Origin: Zychaea mexicana
Taxonomy: Eukaryota; Mucoromycota; Mucoromycetes; Mucorales; Lichtheimiaceae
Assembly: GCF_025766255.1 (NCBI RefSeq)
Contig: NW_026516706.1
Coordinates: forward strand, 186,001-250,000
Length of the DNA stretch: 64,000 nt
Direction of reading: 5' to 3'
Position 1 is the stretch's first letter. Each line of letters starts with the position of its first letter. Of the stretch, positions 23,289-36,066 are shown piece after piece. Both the position numbers and the translations under genes were made by a program. The notes under the pieces are model-generated. The model searched no databases. It saw only the letters and a program-made list of their open reading frames with translations, and was not told where the DNA came from.

Positions 23289-25019
23289 AATTTGTATTAA
23301 TCCCTCCGTTGATCTTATTATACACATATTTAATCTACTATTTTCTTAATTATCCGGTTACAACAATGGCGTCCCTTTTAATAATCTGGTTTACAGTTAG
23401 CAGTAGTAATTCTTTTAAAAATATTATCCGTCTGTGCACGATTAATATGGACCAGCACAGCTTTCGTTTCGAAAAGATTCTATATTCTCCAGAACTAGCA
23501 TTACTATTATCAGAGACTAATCTAATAACAATTATTAATTACCATCACTTAATATTTAGTACCCTTATTTGCATTTTGTGAATCCTTCACTAATTTGAAA
23601 AAGCTACACGCACCTACTGTCTGTTTAGAATATTGCTGTACAAGTATGTTGTAACGTAAGAGAATATATTGTACAGATCTCTAATGATGTAATGTTGCCA
23701 ATATTTCTCTTGCTGCCTTTTCTTAATTAGCCAAAGTTTGCCTTTGGTATTTTATGTGTTTTGATGTTTCCAGCGTCAATGTACAGTACTGCAGATACAT
23801 CACTGACGTAGAGCTCTTTCTCAACTGCGTACAGTCATTTGGAGAATTGATTCGAATTAACGGCCATGTTGACCTGAATAAATATGGGAGACGCTCGCAT
23901 CTTGTTCTCAGTTTCACAGTGTTGTCTTATCTTGTATTTACTTGAAAACTTTGTCTTTTGTTATCTCTGACTCGTCGCCACGCATCTTTAAATAAAACGA
24001 ATTGTATATAACTCGACCTTCGTATTTACTGCTGCCTCTATCAAATTATGTTCCATCTTATAGATGGTGAACTGATGATTGCATACATATATGTAATTGT
24101 ATCGATAGTACCTACAAAGCAGCCATGCGGAAGGCAACATGAACTACCAAAACAGACGACAAAGATAGACCAGAGTGACTTGTGTTCTTGAAGAGAAAGG
24201 ATTTCTATTATAAATATTAAGTCTCGCTATTTCAGCAAGACATCCCTTCGAACCATAAAAAATAAGAGACTACAAATCAATCATTGAAGTGTACATGTCG
24301 TCATGGCAAGCAACCAAAATACATCATATTAATCCATTTATTCCAGACCAACAACGCCTTTCGCGAGATTATCATCACACGCAAAGAGAGAGAAAAACGC
24401 CATTATTTGCACATTTATGCAGCTCGCCATTTTATGAGCATTCCCTTAAGAGTTAATTGATAAACTGGGTCGGCTGTTCGTGCTTTTATGTTTTAAATAA
24501 CTGAATTCATCCGCGCAAACTACATATACCAGACAACCACTGATGCATCCCCAGACAAATGGGCCACTTCGTCACAAGGCGGGATCCACAAGTGGATGCA
24601 ACATAACGCTCAGCAACAATAGCTCTAATGACGCCAAATAAACTATTTGATGTTGTTTTTAGCAATGATTCGAGATTGCATGCGACCAAGAAGACGTATA
24701 AAAAACCAAGCAAAAGATGTATCAAAAACCATAGAGATAATATGCTTTTTATATGAAAAGCCATTTTATTAAATTTATTATGTTTACTGTGATATTTGTA
24801 GTGCTCTTAGTTACTGCTTGATAGCAATGTTTCCAGAAGCTACCACGAGGAGGTGGCACTACTTTAGCTTCCAAAAATATTGTTCATTCGAGAATGAATC
24901 CAAAGCCAAAGCAAAAGCTAAAGCAGGAACGATACAGAGTTTATAACCAACAGTCAACCTGCACTTCACTTGCAAGTTTTGCTTCTCTTCATCTCCTATT
25001 CTTGTTCTTTCCCTTTGGT
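23289..25019. other. intergenic, nothing recognised
   Basis: About 1.7 kb of AT-rich sequence with only short frames, such as 23309-23581 and 24507-24764, that resemble no family. Confidence 0.4.
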
Positions 25020-25036
25020 TGAGTTATATTCGTTGT

Positions 25037-25201
25037 ACCGTTCGTAGTCGTAGTCGCAGTCGTAGTCGCAGTCGCAGTCGTATTCGTATTCGTATTCGTA
25101 TTCGTATTCGTATTCGTATTCGTATTCGTATTCGTATTCGTATTCGTGTGCGTACGCGTATTCGTGTTCGTATTCGTAGTTGTATTCGTAGTCGTAGTTG
25201 T
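25037..25201. repeat. hexanucleotide tandem repeat (TATTCG)n with variants
   Basis: An imperfect array of 6-bp units, TATTCG in the core (about 25080-25146), flanked by TAGTCG, CAGTCG and related variants on both sides. Frames read through it as Arg-Ile/Arg-Ser, Glu-Tyr or Thr-Asn dipeptide runs. These are by-products of the repeat, not genes. Confidence 0.9.
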
Positions 25202-25208
25202 AATGTCC

Positions 25209-25441
25209 AAGGGCGTGCATTTACAGGTTCATGACTGAGAACTTCATCTTCGCTGACGCGTCGGCTCCAGGTTGAAAAGGAGCCGGTAGAAGCTAAACTC
25301 CATTCTCAATGCAAGTAAGCGGGACGGTTTCACTCGGCTTTTTGTTGGTGTAGACCTCACAAGCCTCTTGCACACACCTAGTTGAATAGGCCCTGTGCAG
25401 TGCTACTCCCAGGTTCAACCTCCTCATGAATGCACGCCTTT
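25209..25441. ncRNA. candidate structured ncRNA or foldback element
   Basis: A 233-bp block is closed by a 13-bp inverted repeat: AAGGGCGTGCATT at 25209-25221 pairs with AATGCACGCCTTT at 25429-25441, with one G-U type mismatch. Nested inside are TGAGAA/TTCTCA (25236-25241 with 25303-25308) enclosing a perfect GGCTCC/GGAGCC hairpin (25263-25268 with 25279-25284), and GTTGAA/TTCAAC (25381-25386 with 25414-25419). No coding potential is seen. The architecture (terminal helix plus internal hairpin domains) fits a stable RNA, but no class-defining box of SRP RNA, RNase P/MRP, U3 or snRNAs is clear. A MITE-like foldback element is the alternative; no target-site duplication is evident. The strand is undecided. 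Confidence 0.35.
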
Positions 25442-26154
25442 ATAACAAAAGGGCTACAGGTCGCTAGAACTACTAGTCGGGAAAGGACTAGACGCTGGGA
25501 ATGTCGTCATCAATCGCGTGCTGTTGTTGACCGATTCCTACAGTTGTGCTAAAAAAATAAAAGGAGAAAAGAGTAATCAGTCAGTAACTATTGATTGAGA
25601 CAACAATAAGAAATGGTTGATGAAGTGACAAGACGTGTGCAAGGAATTGTGGGGTTTATAAAGGTGGGCAGAAGAGGAAAGAGAAGGCGAAAACTGAGTT
25701 GGCAGGGGAAAAAACAATTTAGAGGCCTGTGATTGGCTGGGATGTCATGGCAGAATATTGTGCCGACGTTGACTGCCATGCATGATATTGGTGACAATGT
25801 AGGGATTCAAAATCAGAAACAAGAGAAAACTCTTTTGATTTATTTAGATGATAAAAAAATTACAAGGTGTAATGCATCAATCCAATATATGAAACGGGGA
25901 AGCTGCTCTTAGGATTTGGAGTTTCTGAGCAGTTCCAGGTGCGGGTCTTTGAAGGAGATACGGGTGGACGATGCAGTAAGTAGTAGAGGTTCAGAAGAGT
26001 CACAGAGGGATATATAGTTTTACAAATAAGGAAAAAGTAGAAACAATGCGGAATGATGTGCTGGAGGATGGAAGAGAGAGAGGGAAGGGAAGAGAAAATG
26101 TGTGCGTGCGCATGTATGATATGTTGTTTTTTTGTGACAGAATCTTGTAGTCCT
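25442..26154. other. intergenic, 3' flank of RasGEF
   Basis: Includes a small perfect hairpin CTAGTC/GACTAG at about 25469-25491. Only short frames; a 69-codon minus frame at 25588-25797 is not gene-like. Confidence 0.4.
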
Positions 26155-29100
26155 TTAAGCAGCAGATTCTCGTGGTTCGAGTTGTAAGCTTCGTTCGTAT
26201 AAGTTATCGAGATCCCGGCTGCTTTCCAGGTGCTGCTTGATAAATGATTGCAGTTCTGGGATGGTGGTGAAGGTATATGGAGGTGACTGGAACTGGTTGA
26301 TTTCTCGGATAACTTCTGCGGCCTTTTGTCGCTTGGCAAAGTTGATCAAGCGGGCAGATTTGTGAATGTAGTCTGGATTGCCGTCTTCGATAAATGTTAA
26401 ATCCTGTAGATAGATGCCCAAGAACGGGATGCAGGGTGGGTTCACGGAGTGGATCATTTCTCGGTACTCTGTAAAGTTGCGGTTTGCGCCCATCAGCTTC
26501 CGAATGTTGCCTAAACCTTGTGTTGTTCGACTGCCCACGAGCTATGGTAACGCAGCTCTATTAGTACATCCATTCGCCATCCTGGATACCCCTTGGTTCT
26601 CGATATACTCACCTCCCAGGTCTTTTTCAGACGGCCAACGGCACTGTTGTCGAAAGCTGAAATGATAGCCATACACGTGTTGTAATTGTTCATACTTCGG
26701 CAGCGCTATACGAGTGTGTAACAAAGATATCGAGTCAGCTATTATTGCCATTTCAAGTACTTTCCCGACAACTTTTGCATCAAACGTACCGAAGCGACTT
26801 GAGCCCAGTATTTGATCACCACGACACGTTTTTTGGCTTCCTCATTTGCCAGGATACTGTCTGTTACCCAGCACGTGAGGCGGTTGCAGTAGTCAATCGA
26901 CTGTTTAACATTCATTGCTACCGTTCCTTCGGTGTCCTCGCGCGACCACGCCTTGTTTAGACACTCGATGGGTCGGATGCTGCTGTACAACTTGAAGTCC
27001 ATCAAAGTCAGTTGCCGAGAAAGCTCCGTAGGATCGATGTCCATAAGCGTAAGACGCGTGATATCTTTGGGCATGATCGGCAGTGGGCCTGCCATTGCGT
27101 TGGGTACGAGTTTCTTTAAGCCACCGTTGGCATCAAGCTCTTTGCGCTTGCGGATGAGTCTATTCAGCTGGTCTGCCGAGAATGACGACGCGTCACGGAT
27201 GACTGTGTTGGTGAAGAACTCGAGCCGGCCGAGAATGAACTCGTCTTCGTCATTGTAGTAGTTCTCAAGCCAACTCTTCATGACGTTAAAGACACTGTGT
27301 TTTGGTTGAACAAACCAAAAGTTAAGTCCGATTGCCTGTGATATAAACTCCTCCCATCGCCCAGCTGTTTTTGTTGCGTTGACCACTTACCGTAAACGGA
27401 CAAGCTTTTGCTTTTGCTCGGTCCAGGTCTCGAGCTCATACGGCGTCAGACCCTCTGTGGGTCGAAGGTTATAACGTTGCTCCAATAACGTCAAAAATTC
27501 CTCAGTTGTACAGAACGATCGGTATGTCAACAAAAACGTAGCAATGAAGCTCGTGTCTATTAATCATGGAGAACGAGAAGAAAAGAAAAATCAGGCCATT
27601 TTGCACACACACGCACCACCGGGCCACACGAAGCACACACGCTACATTTGCCATGTTACACAACAGCAAGCTTATCTTACCCAGCGTGTCATGCAACGTC
27701 AAGCGTTCCACAAGCGCCCGCAAAGTACCGCCCTTGACATTGCCGTCCGACACAAACACAATCTCCTCTGGAGCATAGTCATAGCCGAGGCACCACTGTG
27801 TCCGATCGCCGTTGCTGCGATTTGTCAGCTGCACCTTGCGCGTTTTAGAAACTGGTGACGACGCGGTGAACTCGTCGTCCTTGTCATTGACGTTGCTGTT
27901 GCTGGGAATCATAATCTCGTCGTAGGGGCCGCTGGCGGTCACGGGTGACATCGGCACTTCTTTGTCCCGTGGCTCCATTTGTCTAAAATAGTTCTTGCGC
28001 TGCTGCACCATGTCTTCCACATTGGCAAAAATAAGGCCGATCGTGTTTTCTACCGACTGGACAGCGTTGTCAATGCCTGTCACACATTGAGCCACATTGA
28101 CGTCGTCACTGCTGAGTGTCTGTACCGCCGCAAATAAATAGCCGACGGCATTGTACAATTTTTGCTTGTTGACGCGGTATTCGCCCAGCGACGGTATTCT
28201 GGTGCCATCCACGCTGCTCAGATCGACGTCTTCCAATATGCTGAGATACTGGCCAATCTGCATTGACAGGTTACGGAACAGAATCACCACGTTGGATCGT
28301 GCTCGGCTGCTGTTGCGGACGCGTTCCATATCGTCGTAATTCTCGTCGTCCGCATCGTTCCTTTCATCGTCGCGAATCGTCAATATGAATGCTGCAGCTT
28401 TCGATAGTGCGTCTGTTGAGCCGTATACCTGATTCGCATGGGTTTGCAAGCTGACAATCAGATCCTGATTGAGTGGATATTTCGCCTTCTGTACCAGTCC
28501 CTGGTTGTATCGATCTGCTACACTCGCCCGTCGGCTGTCCTTGTCACTGTCGTTAACATCATTGTTGCTATTGCCTTGGTGCTGCTGTTGCTGATGTGAA
28601 GGAATCGCAATTTCGTGCGCGAGATTTCCATTCGGCGTAATACCAAGCTGATGCGTGTCGATCAATAGCTGGGGCTTTACCTGCTCGACACGGATACGCT
28701 TTTCTTGACAAACTGTGACAAAACTGCGGACTGATGCGAGTACATCGCCTGCGTCTCGTTGTACACGATAGAGCATTTCCGGCTGCATCGTAGTTGGTGA
28801 CACTTCTGCTGCCGTTTTAACGGACAGAACGAGCTTTGACAAAGCTGCCATCACTGCTCGGTGAGGATCGCGCAAAAGACGGTCTTGCATGTGCGGTGAC
28901 TCCTTATCCAGCGTTCCTGAAGCGTACAGCATCATCCGGATAGCGATGACAATTGATGATGCATCTTGCACAAACGTTTCTCGTTCCCCGCGCTGTGCTG
29001 CGGTGTTCAAATGATGAATAGCCAGCGCGATGTTGCTTGACAACTTCTGCCATGTCAACGGCTCTTCGGCGTTCTCTGCTGCGTTTCTATCAGCTTCGCC

Positions 29101-30440
29101 GTCATGGAGATCGAACGTATCCGGGAAGTTGACCCCGCGATGTTGTGGTTGGCCAGCTGCATCGTCGAGATCTGAATCGGAATCCTTGGCGTTTTTCTAA
29201 TTGATTGGTAAAAGTGAGTTAAAAGTATGTCAAGTCGAGAAGTTGCTCTCATTCTTGTAGATGTGTTTCTCGTAGTATCGACGTACTAGTCTTCCAGTGT
29301 TTTTGTCGATTTCGTTGTAATCCCACGTTGTTTCTTGGGTAGTCAGGTTACAATAATATGTTCGCCCCTGAGGAGTTACCCGCTCGACCCATTGAGACAT
29401 AGCCTATCAAATTGCATGAATACCCAATCTCACACAAATTGGGGGGGTGGGGGAGAGGGGACATTTGAAAAATAGGCTGGCTTCCTTACATTGGACACAG
29501 TACCGCCACCAGTACCATCAGAGATCGTCGTTTCAGGTGTCTCTACATTGGCAGGCAATGAATCGATACTCAGCCGATTCATCCTGCCACTCGATAGCCG
29601 TTTTCGGTTATTGTTGAAGTTGTTACGAAACTCGTCGTCATCGTCATATTCGTCGTAATATTCTTCGTCTGAATAGCTATCCATCATGGACTGTCCATCG
29701 TTGTAATCTTCCTGGCTGTCATACTCGCCATCGGAAACATGGCCTGGATGATCGTATTGCATTTTGCCCGTTCGATGGTTGTAATAATAGTATGTTGAGC
29801 CGTCTTCAGCGACTTGAACTGACCAGCCGTCAGGGAGCGAGTCGGCTGAACTAGCTTGACTCATACGGTTGCTTGCTGTCCAGCCAAAACTGGTTGGTGC
29901 ATTGTTAGGTGGCGATACTGAGAAGGGGTGTTTGGTATTGAGACCGCCAAGTGTGCGGATGGATGCACGTTGACCGGCACTATTGTGTCTTTTCGATGCC
30001 CGTCGTCGTCGTTGCTGCTGTTGCTGCTGCTGCTGTAGTTGTTGTTGTTGTTGTTGTTGTTGTTCAGGCCGTGCTACACTTGCAGCTGAACTGGCCGCAG
30101 CTGCAGGGGGTCGTTGCTGCTTATTGCTCACGGCTGTTTCAGAGTTCCCTTCAATGATTTCGACATAATTACTTGGAAACCAACCGCGCGATCCGCCACA
30201 CCTATAAGAACAAACGTATTTCTTATTAGTATCAAGCAACGGTGCTCCATTCGCTCTGTCCTCCTGATTGACTTTGAAGTGGGGTAGTAATTACCATCCG
30301 TCCCACCAGCCGGAATCAAGCTGGGCAAGCACATCAATACAATCGTCTTTGTTGAAATTCAGGGACGCTGGTTCGTCAGAGTAAAATGGATAGATCGCCC
30401 TGACTCGACAAATTATTTTCGGGAAGGAAGAGGACGCCAT
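26155..30440 (-). CDS. Cdc25-type Ras guanine nucleotide exchange factor with SH3 and two WW domains, 8 exons
   Basis: Activates Ras-type GTPases by GDP/GTP exchange. Exons (minus): 30440-30295, 30201-29490, 29403-29287, 29196-27681, 27556-27391, 27294-26790, 26705-26613, 26541-26155; 1,213 residues, all junctions in phase. Domains: SH3 at about 10-65 (RAIYPFYSDEPASLNFNKDD ... GWFPSNYVEII), polyQ at about 95-112, WW1 at about 171-201 (LPDGWSVQVAEDGSTYYYYNHRTG), WW2 at about 289-317 (QWVERVTPQGRTYYCNLTTQETTWD), RasGEF_N at about 810-940 (KGGTLRALVERLTLHDT ... ATFLLTYRSFCTTEEFLTLL), and the catalytic RasGEF domain at about 955-1190 (NCLTCWV-like NRLTCWV, SMNNYNTCMAIISAFDNSAVGRLKKTWE, PCIPFLGIYLQDLTFIEDGNPD). 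SH3 plus RasGEF matches fungal Cdc25; two WW domains are an addition. It probably acts upstream of cAMP or MAPK signalling. Confidence 0.93.
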
Positions 30441-31584
30441 GGTCGAGGCAGCATGTGTTTTTTTGGGGGAAGGAGGAATGGTAGTGTTGAGTGAGTACGA
30501 GAGGGCGAAAATGTCAAATGGAAGACAGAGGAGAGAAGAAATGCGAAGAAGAAAAGAAAAGGAAAGAACGAGCGAGTTAAGCACGGTATGTATGAGAGGG
30601 TTTGGCTCGTTCGAGTTTCTATAGTAACAATAAGCTTTTTTTTTTAAATTGGAGCGGCGGCCTATTCCTTTTTCAACTTGATAAAGTGACTCCGCGCTGC
30701 TGTTCCAATGAAGATAAACTTCGTCTTTCGTAGATGATGATGAATGAACGGACAGCCTCTCAGAGGATTGTGTGGTAAGCCGTACAGATGTAAAGAAGTA
30801 TACAGGTTGTATATCTCAACGTAATCCCAGCGTGTGTGGAGCGAGAGAGTGAGAAGAGGGAGAAGCGAGGAATTTGTGTGTGTGGATGCCTAAAACGAAG
30901 GGGGGCAGGCATGCACACATACTCTCTTTTCCCTCTGCTTGTCCCACCGTTGCCACTCGAAATGAGAATATATCCTTCGTGTGACATTGCACCCTGTTCG
31001 TCCGATTGCTTACCAACAGTTTAGTGAGCCAGAGCTGCATAACCACAGCAGTTCGTCATGGTCCGTTGGAATATTATAAAATCAAATGGTTTATTGCTGA
31101 ACCATCGACTCTCTCACTCTTTTCTCTCTGTGATCGTGTCACAAGGGTGCCTGCATAGGAGCAAGTAAGTACCTGGGTATATAGGCCTTCTAGATGCTCG
31201 TCCTCAGTCGCACCAGCAGGTCCATCCCCGTTTTATTTCATCTCTTATGGCTGACCTAGACTAATCACGATTATTAAAAGAGGGGTTCATTCGATTAGCA
31301 TTTGAGCATTGCTTATAGCCCAGATATCACTTTTTAAAATACAGTTCGAGTTTTTATAATAATAGAAAAATACAGATATGCAAGCCACTTCATGTATAAA
31401 TGCAAAGATAGATCATGATTATTATTAAGCCAAGATGGCACTTGAGACTAGATGGCTTGCTTGAACTTTGTCGAATTTTCCTAAACAAGCAACCAACATC
31501 TCGCGCTTCAATAATGGTTCCTGCTGACTCTATGGCTGCTCCATACTGCACACTCTGATATATCATGCTCCTCCTTCTTTCCCC
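30441..31584. other. intergenic, RasGEF promoter and Fab1 3' flank
   Basis: Purine- and pyrimidine-rich tracts; no gene recognised. A minus-strand stretch at about 31525-31400 stays open after a cag acceptor and could be an alternative last exon of the lipid kinase gene, if the GTAAGT overlapping its stop codon is used as a donor. Confidence 0.4.
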
Positions 31585-34500
31585 TTACTTACCGGAAACA
31601 GCGACGAAATAATCATTAATGATCCGGTAAAAGCGCCACTTGTACTGATCGGGCGGAACCACCGTTACCTCCTTGTTTGGATTCAACGTTGACTTGCTCC
31701 TTGACTCGACCTTTTTGTACCATGTATAGGCTCCGATAAAGTCTTTTTTGTATACCACGTGTCAGAGGAACGTATTAGAAACAAGAGACTACAAGCAATA
31801 GAGAGAGAGAGAGAGAGAAATCTCATCTGGTTGCACAAAAGAAAGAAATAGCACATTACCGACAATGCCTACAGTCAATTCCTTCCTGGCCTCATCAACG
31901 CCAAGCAACAAAGAGTAATCCATGATATTCCCCTGGGTCAGAAACTCTGTATCGCTTTTGATGGCTTTCTCTATGAGTGCTTTAGATTGTTCGCTCACAG
32001 GGCATTCTAACCGATAATCTATCAAACATAAATCATCAGCGCTGCTGCTAGATTTATAAACTGTATGTGCATGTGTGCCTCTCTTCTTGTATGCTTGTAA
32101 GTATGATACCTTGGAGCCAGTCACCGTCCCACAAAGTTGTGTCACCCTTTTTGCGGCACTCTTCCACATGGCGATCCCGGATCCCTTTGAAATCGAATTT
32201 CTGAGCATACGATTTTGCATATAATGAGGATGATGATTAGTTTGGTTGTTCCCCCTCCCCCGGGTCTAATACTAATGTGAGGTTCCACTTTCTCGCTCTG
32301 TCTCTTCCTCACCTGTATACTCTGCGGTACAATGCCGTAGAACAGATGCTCCATCACCAAAACATCTAGGTTGAGTATAACACGTTTATCATCCATGCTC
32401 CTGATACGAATGGTATAAAAGCCAAATATCTTGGCCAAAACACTAGGGACCTGATTACCATATCAGCATATTACTTCATCATGCCCTTTCGCATTTATAC
32501 TGTTTATAATACCTCGTCTGTCTTTTTCATGTAGTCAAAATACTTTGGTGCAAACTTCAAAATAGATTCCTTCTCCACGTTATTCCATGCGTTTACCATC
32601 TCCTTGATAACTAGTCTACCATCTTGAACCACCAGTCATTAATAAGACACTTTTAGCGAGTTAACGAATGACAGAAAAAAAAAGGTGCAATACACGCTGC
32701 TGCTACTGTACCTTGAGACCGATAAAAATGGCTCTTGCTCTTGCCACCAGTTGCTTTCCATGCATTGCATCGGCTCAACGACTGTATCAACAGCTGGTCA
32801 ATACCGCTTTGGCATCGCAGAGATTCGAACTCGGAAGCATAGTAAACAATACATGTAAATTCAACGTTGTTATGAATATACTCTAGAAAGAATTGATAGA
32901 GTAACCATTAATAATTTCTCTTTTTCCATTTGGCATTGGCTTTTACTTTCTGAACCTGAATACTACGAAACACGTACTATGCTTAATGTGTGGGCTTAGT
33001 CGGCGGTTTTCTCCGGTGGATCCTATTGAACTGGCAAGAGGCGGTAGAGGCTTTTCTTTGGAATTCACAATATTTCCATTAGGTGCAGTTACAGTAGTAG
33101 TGGCAGTGCTAGCCGTAGCAGTATTAAGTGGCTCTTGATAATATGTTGACGCGGCAACTTCAGTGGTGACCCCGCGCTGAATTCGAGGCTCATTCAAAAT
33201 GACCCGTTGGCTTGTTGTTGTAAGATGGTCAGCAGACTTCTTTGGAGGATTATTTCTTCCTTGGGTTGTTATTTGTGACGAAGACGATGGCTCTTGTTGA
33301 TGCGTAGTTGCTGCCCATCGATCCTTTATCTCTTGTGCTTTGCGCTGTTGCTGGTAATGCAATTCACTGGCGTTTGCTTTCACCGTTTCTATCACCATGG
33401 CTCTAAATGACGCCGTCTCGCTAGCAGCGCCAGCATTTGGTACAACAAATTTGCGTTTGATAAACGAGTAGTATGATCCGCTCTTATCAAGGCTACTGTT
33501 GTTGCTGTTGTCTCCTTCCTCAGTTTGGTTTTTGTGATTACTTTGCGCCTTTTTCGTCTTGTGATCGTCTGTGGCGGACGACGCACTTGAAGCGATGCTT
33601 GGAGCAGGAGCCTTAGATGAGGTCGTTGTTTTGGTTGACATGTTTGAATCACCATACTGTTGCTTCAATTCTTCGAGATATTCATTGGAGCTTTTATATT
33701 TGTTTATTTGGGTAAATTTAGTAAGAATACTACATAGTGCCGTGGTATCACATAATAAGCGTACTTTCATACCTGAGTGTATAAGCAATCATGGACGATG
33801 GCTCTTCTTCACGAACGAGGACACTTGATCCTGGGAAAGCATGGACTTTGTCCGACCTGAATTACCTGTTAGCACAAATTCACTTGGTTTCGTTGCACAC
33901 CTCGTACACAGCACACAGCAACTCCATAATACTATACTTTATATAGTCAGGCGGGTCCCAAGTACAGTCGTCCATTAGATCTAGGCAAACCATCCAGTGA
34001 TAATTCCCCAAGTTGCCCCACATTTTAGCCGTCATGCTCACAACGAACCGATGTATTTTCACGAACCTGGACACCACTGGCGTTGCCATTCTGCGAGCTG
34101 GGACAAAATAGCTATCGACCGCATTGCAAACAGACGACGATAATCGTTCAGGCTCTCCAATGGTGTACCCTTTAATTCCAACAGTAGCTTCCGATGCTCC
34201 GTTTCTCCAAACAGTTTCTTCATAGAAGCCAACTCGCTCTCTCGCAGTTTCAATTGTGCCTGTAGCTCTTGAGATGATTGCTTTTGGCCTGATCCAATGC
34301 TGCTGTTGCTCCGTGCCATGCGTTTGGATTCGGCAATAGCGAACTGCTTTAATACGTCGATATGGGTAGCCACTGTCTCAAAGAAATGATTGACATCGTC
34401 ACGTATTAGCTCTTGCCAATTTTTCAGTGTTTTGGGGCTCACAGCTCCCGTGATAATCTTGCTGCTGGAATGCTTTGGTGACGTAGAAGAAGACGGTACG

Positions 34501-36029
34501 ACCTGCAGGCGTGGTGCGCGTAACTCGTATAACGAGATCGATTCATATGAAATCTTGACTGCGAAGGGTATGTTTGACGGCCCAAAGCAGCGGATGATGG
34601 ACGATCGCGTGACAGGATGGCCGCAGGGAAGAGATCTGGGTGCGAAATAAGTATCGTGGTATAGGATGAGCTCAATATATTTTGCAAAAGAGTAATGGTG
34701 CGTTGACAAAGACATCGATGTCGGAGTCGTTTCGGCATCGCATGTCGCGCATGCGAACCACATGTGTATTTTTTCATGGCTATTAATCAATGCAAGAGTT
34801 TTGTTGCTGTCGTTGCATGATGGCACTGTTGGTTTTGCTGTTGTCTGGGGTGATACATGCGGGACGATGTAAACAACTGCTCTAGCTGAACCGTGAGCAA
34901 ACGTCATGACGTGGTCTGTAAACTGTTTCTGACACCCGTGGAATGATGACTGTATTGATGATGTGCGTCTACTACGCTGATTGTCCTGTTCTTTTTCGGT
35001 CGATGATCCGACTTTAAATCCTGTGCTTTCATTGCTGCCAGTGCCGTTTAATGCACCATTGGTAGCAGAAGCAGTGGCAGTAGCAGTAGTGATGGGCTTT
35101 TCTTCAGCGGATGGTGTCGTGACACTGTCAGACACAGTTGCTTTCGTTAGTATGTCCAACTTCGACTTTAGCAAAGTTTTGCAACTCGTGCCACTTTCGG
35201 CCAGAGTACACCAGTGCAAAATGACTTGTCCAAGAGATCGGTCTTCGGAATTCTCGTAGCGGAAATAGTTCAATTTGGACAATAATGGACCTGCGCACGG
35301 ACGTTGCGGGCATCCAATAGGGTGTATAGCATATGATAAAGTGATTTGCTGGTGTTCGAGATAACTGTCGACGGTTTGGGTATCCAACAGCAAGTATTCC
35401 ATGCCAATCTTCTTATCGTTCATGCAACGCAGGGAGGAGTACGCTGATATTGACTGTGGTACATCCACAGGCGTATGTGGTATTATTGGTGCAGATTGCC
35501 TTTTCTGCTGCTGCTGCTGCTGTTGTTGTTGTTGTTGCGGTGACTGGCCGGCAATCATGGACAGCAGTGAAGATGCGCGTCGCTTAATTCCGTTTGGCTT
35601 TCCGTTCTTTTGATTAGAGCTGTCAATCCTAATGTTGTTGTTTTTCATCCTCATGACAGCACGAATTGTGTCAATACCATCTTCCTCATCTTGCAGTCGA
35701 ACAAGCAGTTTTGGCGCAGTGAATCGACAATGAGGCGATGAAGTTATCATTGTGGCCTGCTCTAACAATTGACGCAACTTGGCAAATCGATGTGGATCCT
35801 CTTTTGAAGGATCTGGACAGCATGGTCCTGTTGTACTGCCGATGGGGGTACTTTTTTCGTTTGGACTCTTGCTTATTCTCGTTTCTGCAGCGGTGCTGCT
35901 TTTCGGCCACAGCCAGCTGATGATCCCGAATCGTTTCCGGGTAAGCATCCCTCGCATCATCACTGTCGTATCATCACCGTTTTGGGATTGACTTTTCTGT
36001 GATGATGGTGGTGGTGGTGGTGGTGGTGG

Positions 36030-36066
<37 letters not shown>

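Noticed and set aside
24989..25234. Reading frames of Thr-Asn, Glu-Tyr and Arg-Ile dipeptides
   Set aside because: They are direct products of the 6-bp tandem repeat read in different frames.
25209..25441. Identity as SRP RNA, RNase P or MRP RNA
   Set aside because: Some stretches resemble SRP helix 8 (CAGGTTGAAAAGGAGC) or parts of helix 5. However, the conserved AGCA loop is not intact, the Alu domain is absent, and the CR-I/CR-V boxes of RNase P/MRP are not seen. Left as an unclassified candidate.
33857..33900. 27-nt intron in the Fab1-like gene
   Set aside because: A GTGAAT donor would be in phase but gives an implausibly short intron. The GTATAG donor 50 bp upstream has the same phase and a normal size.
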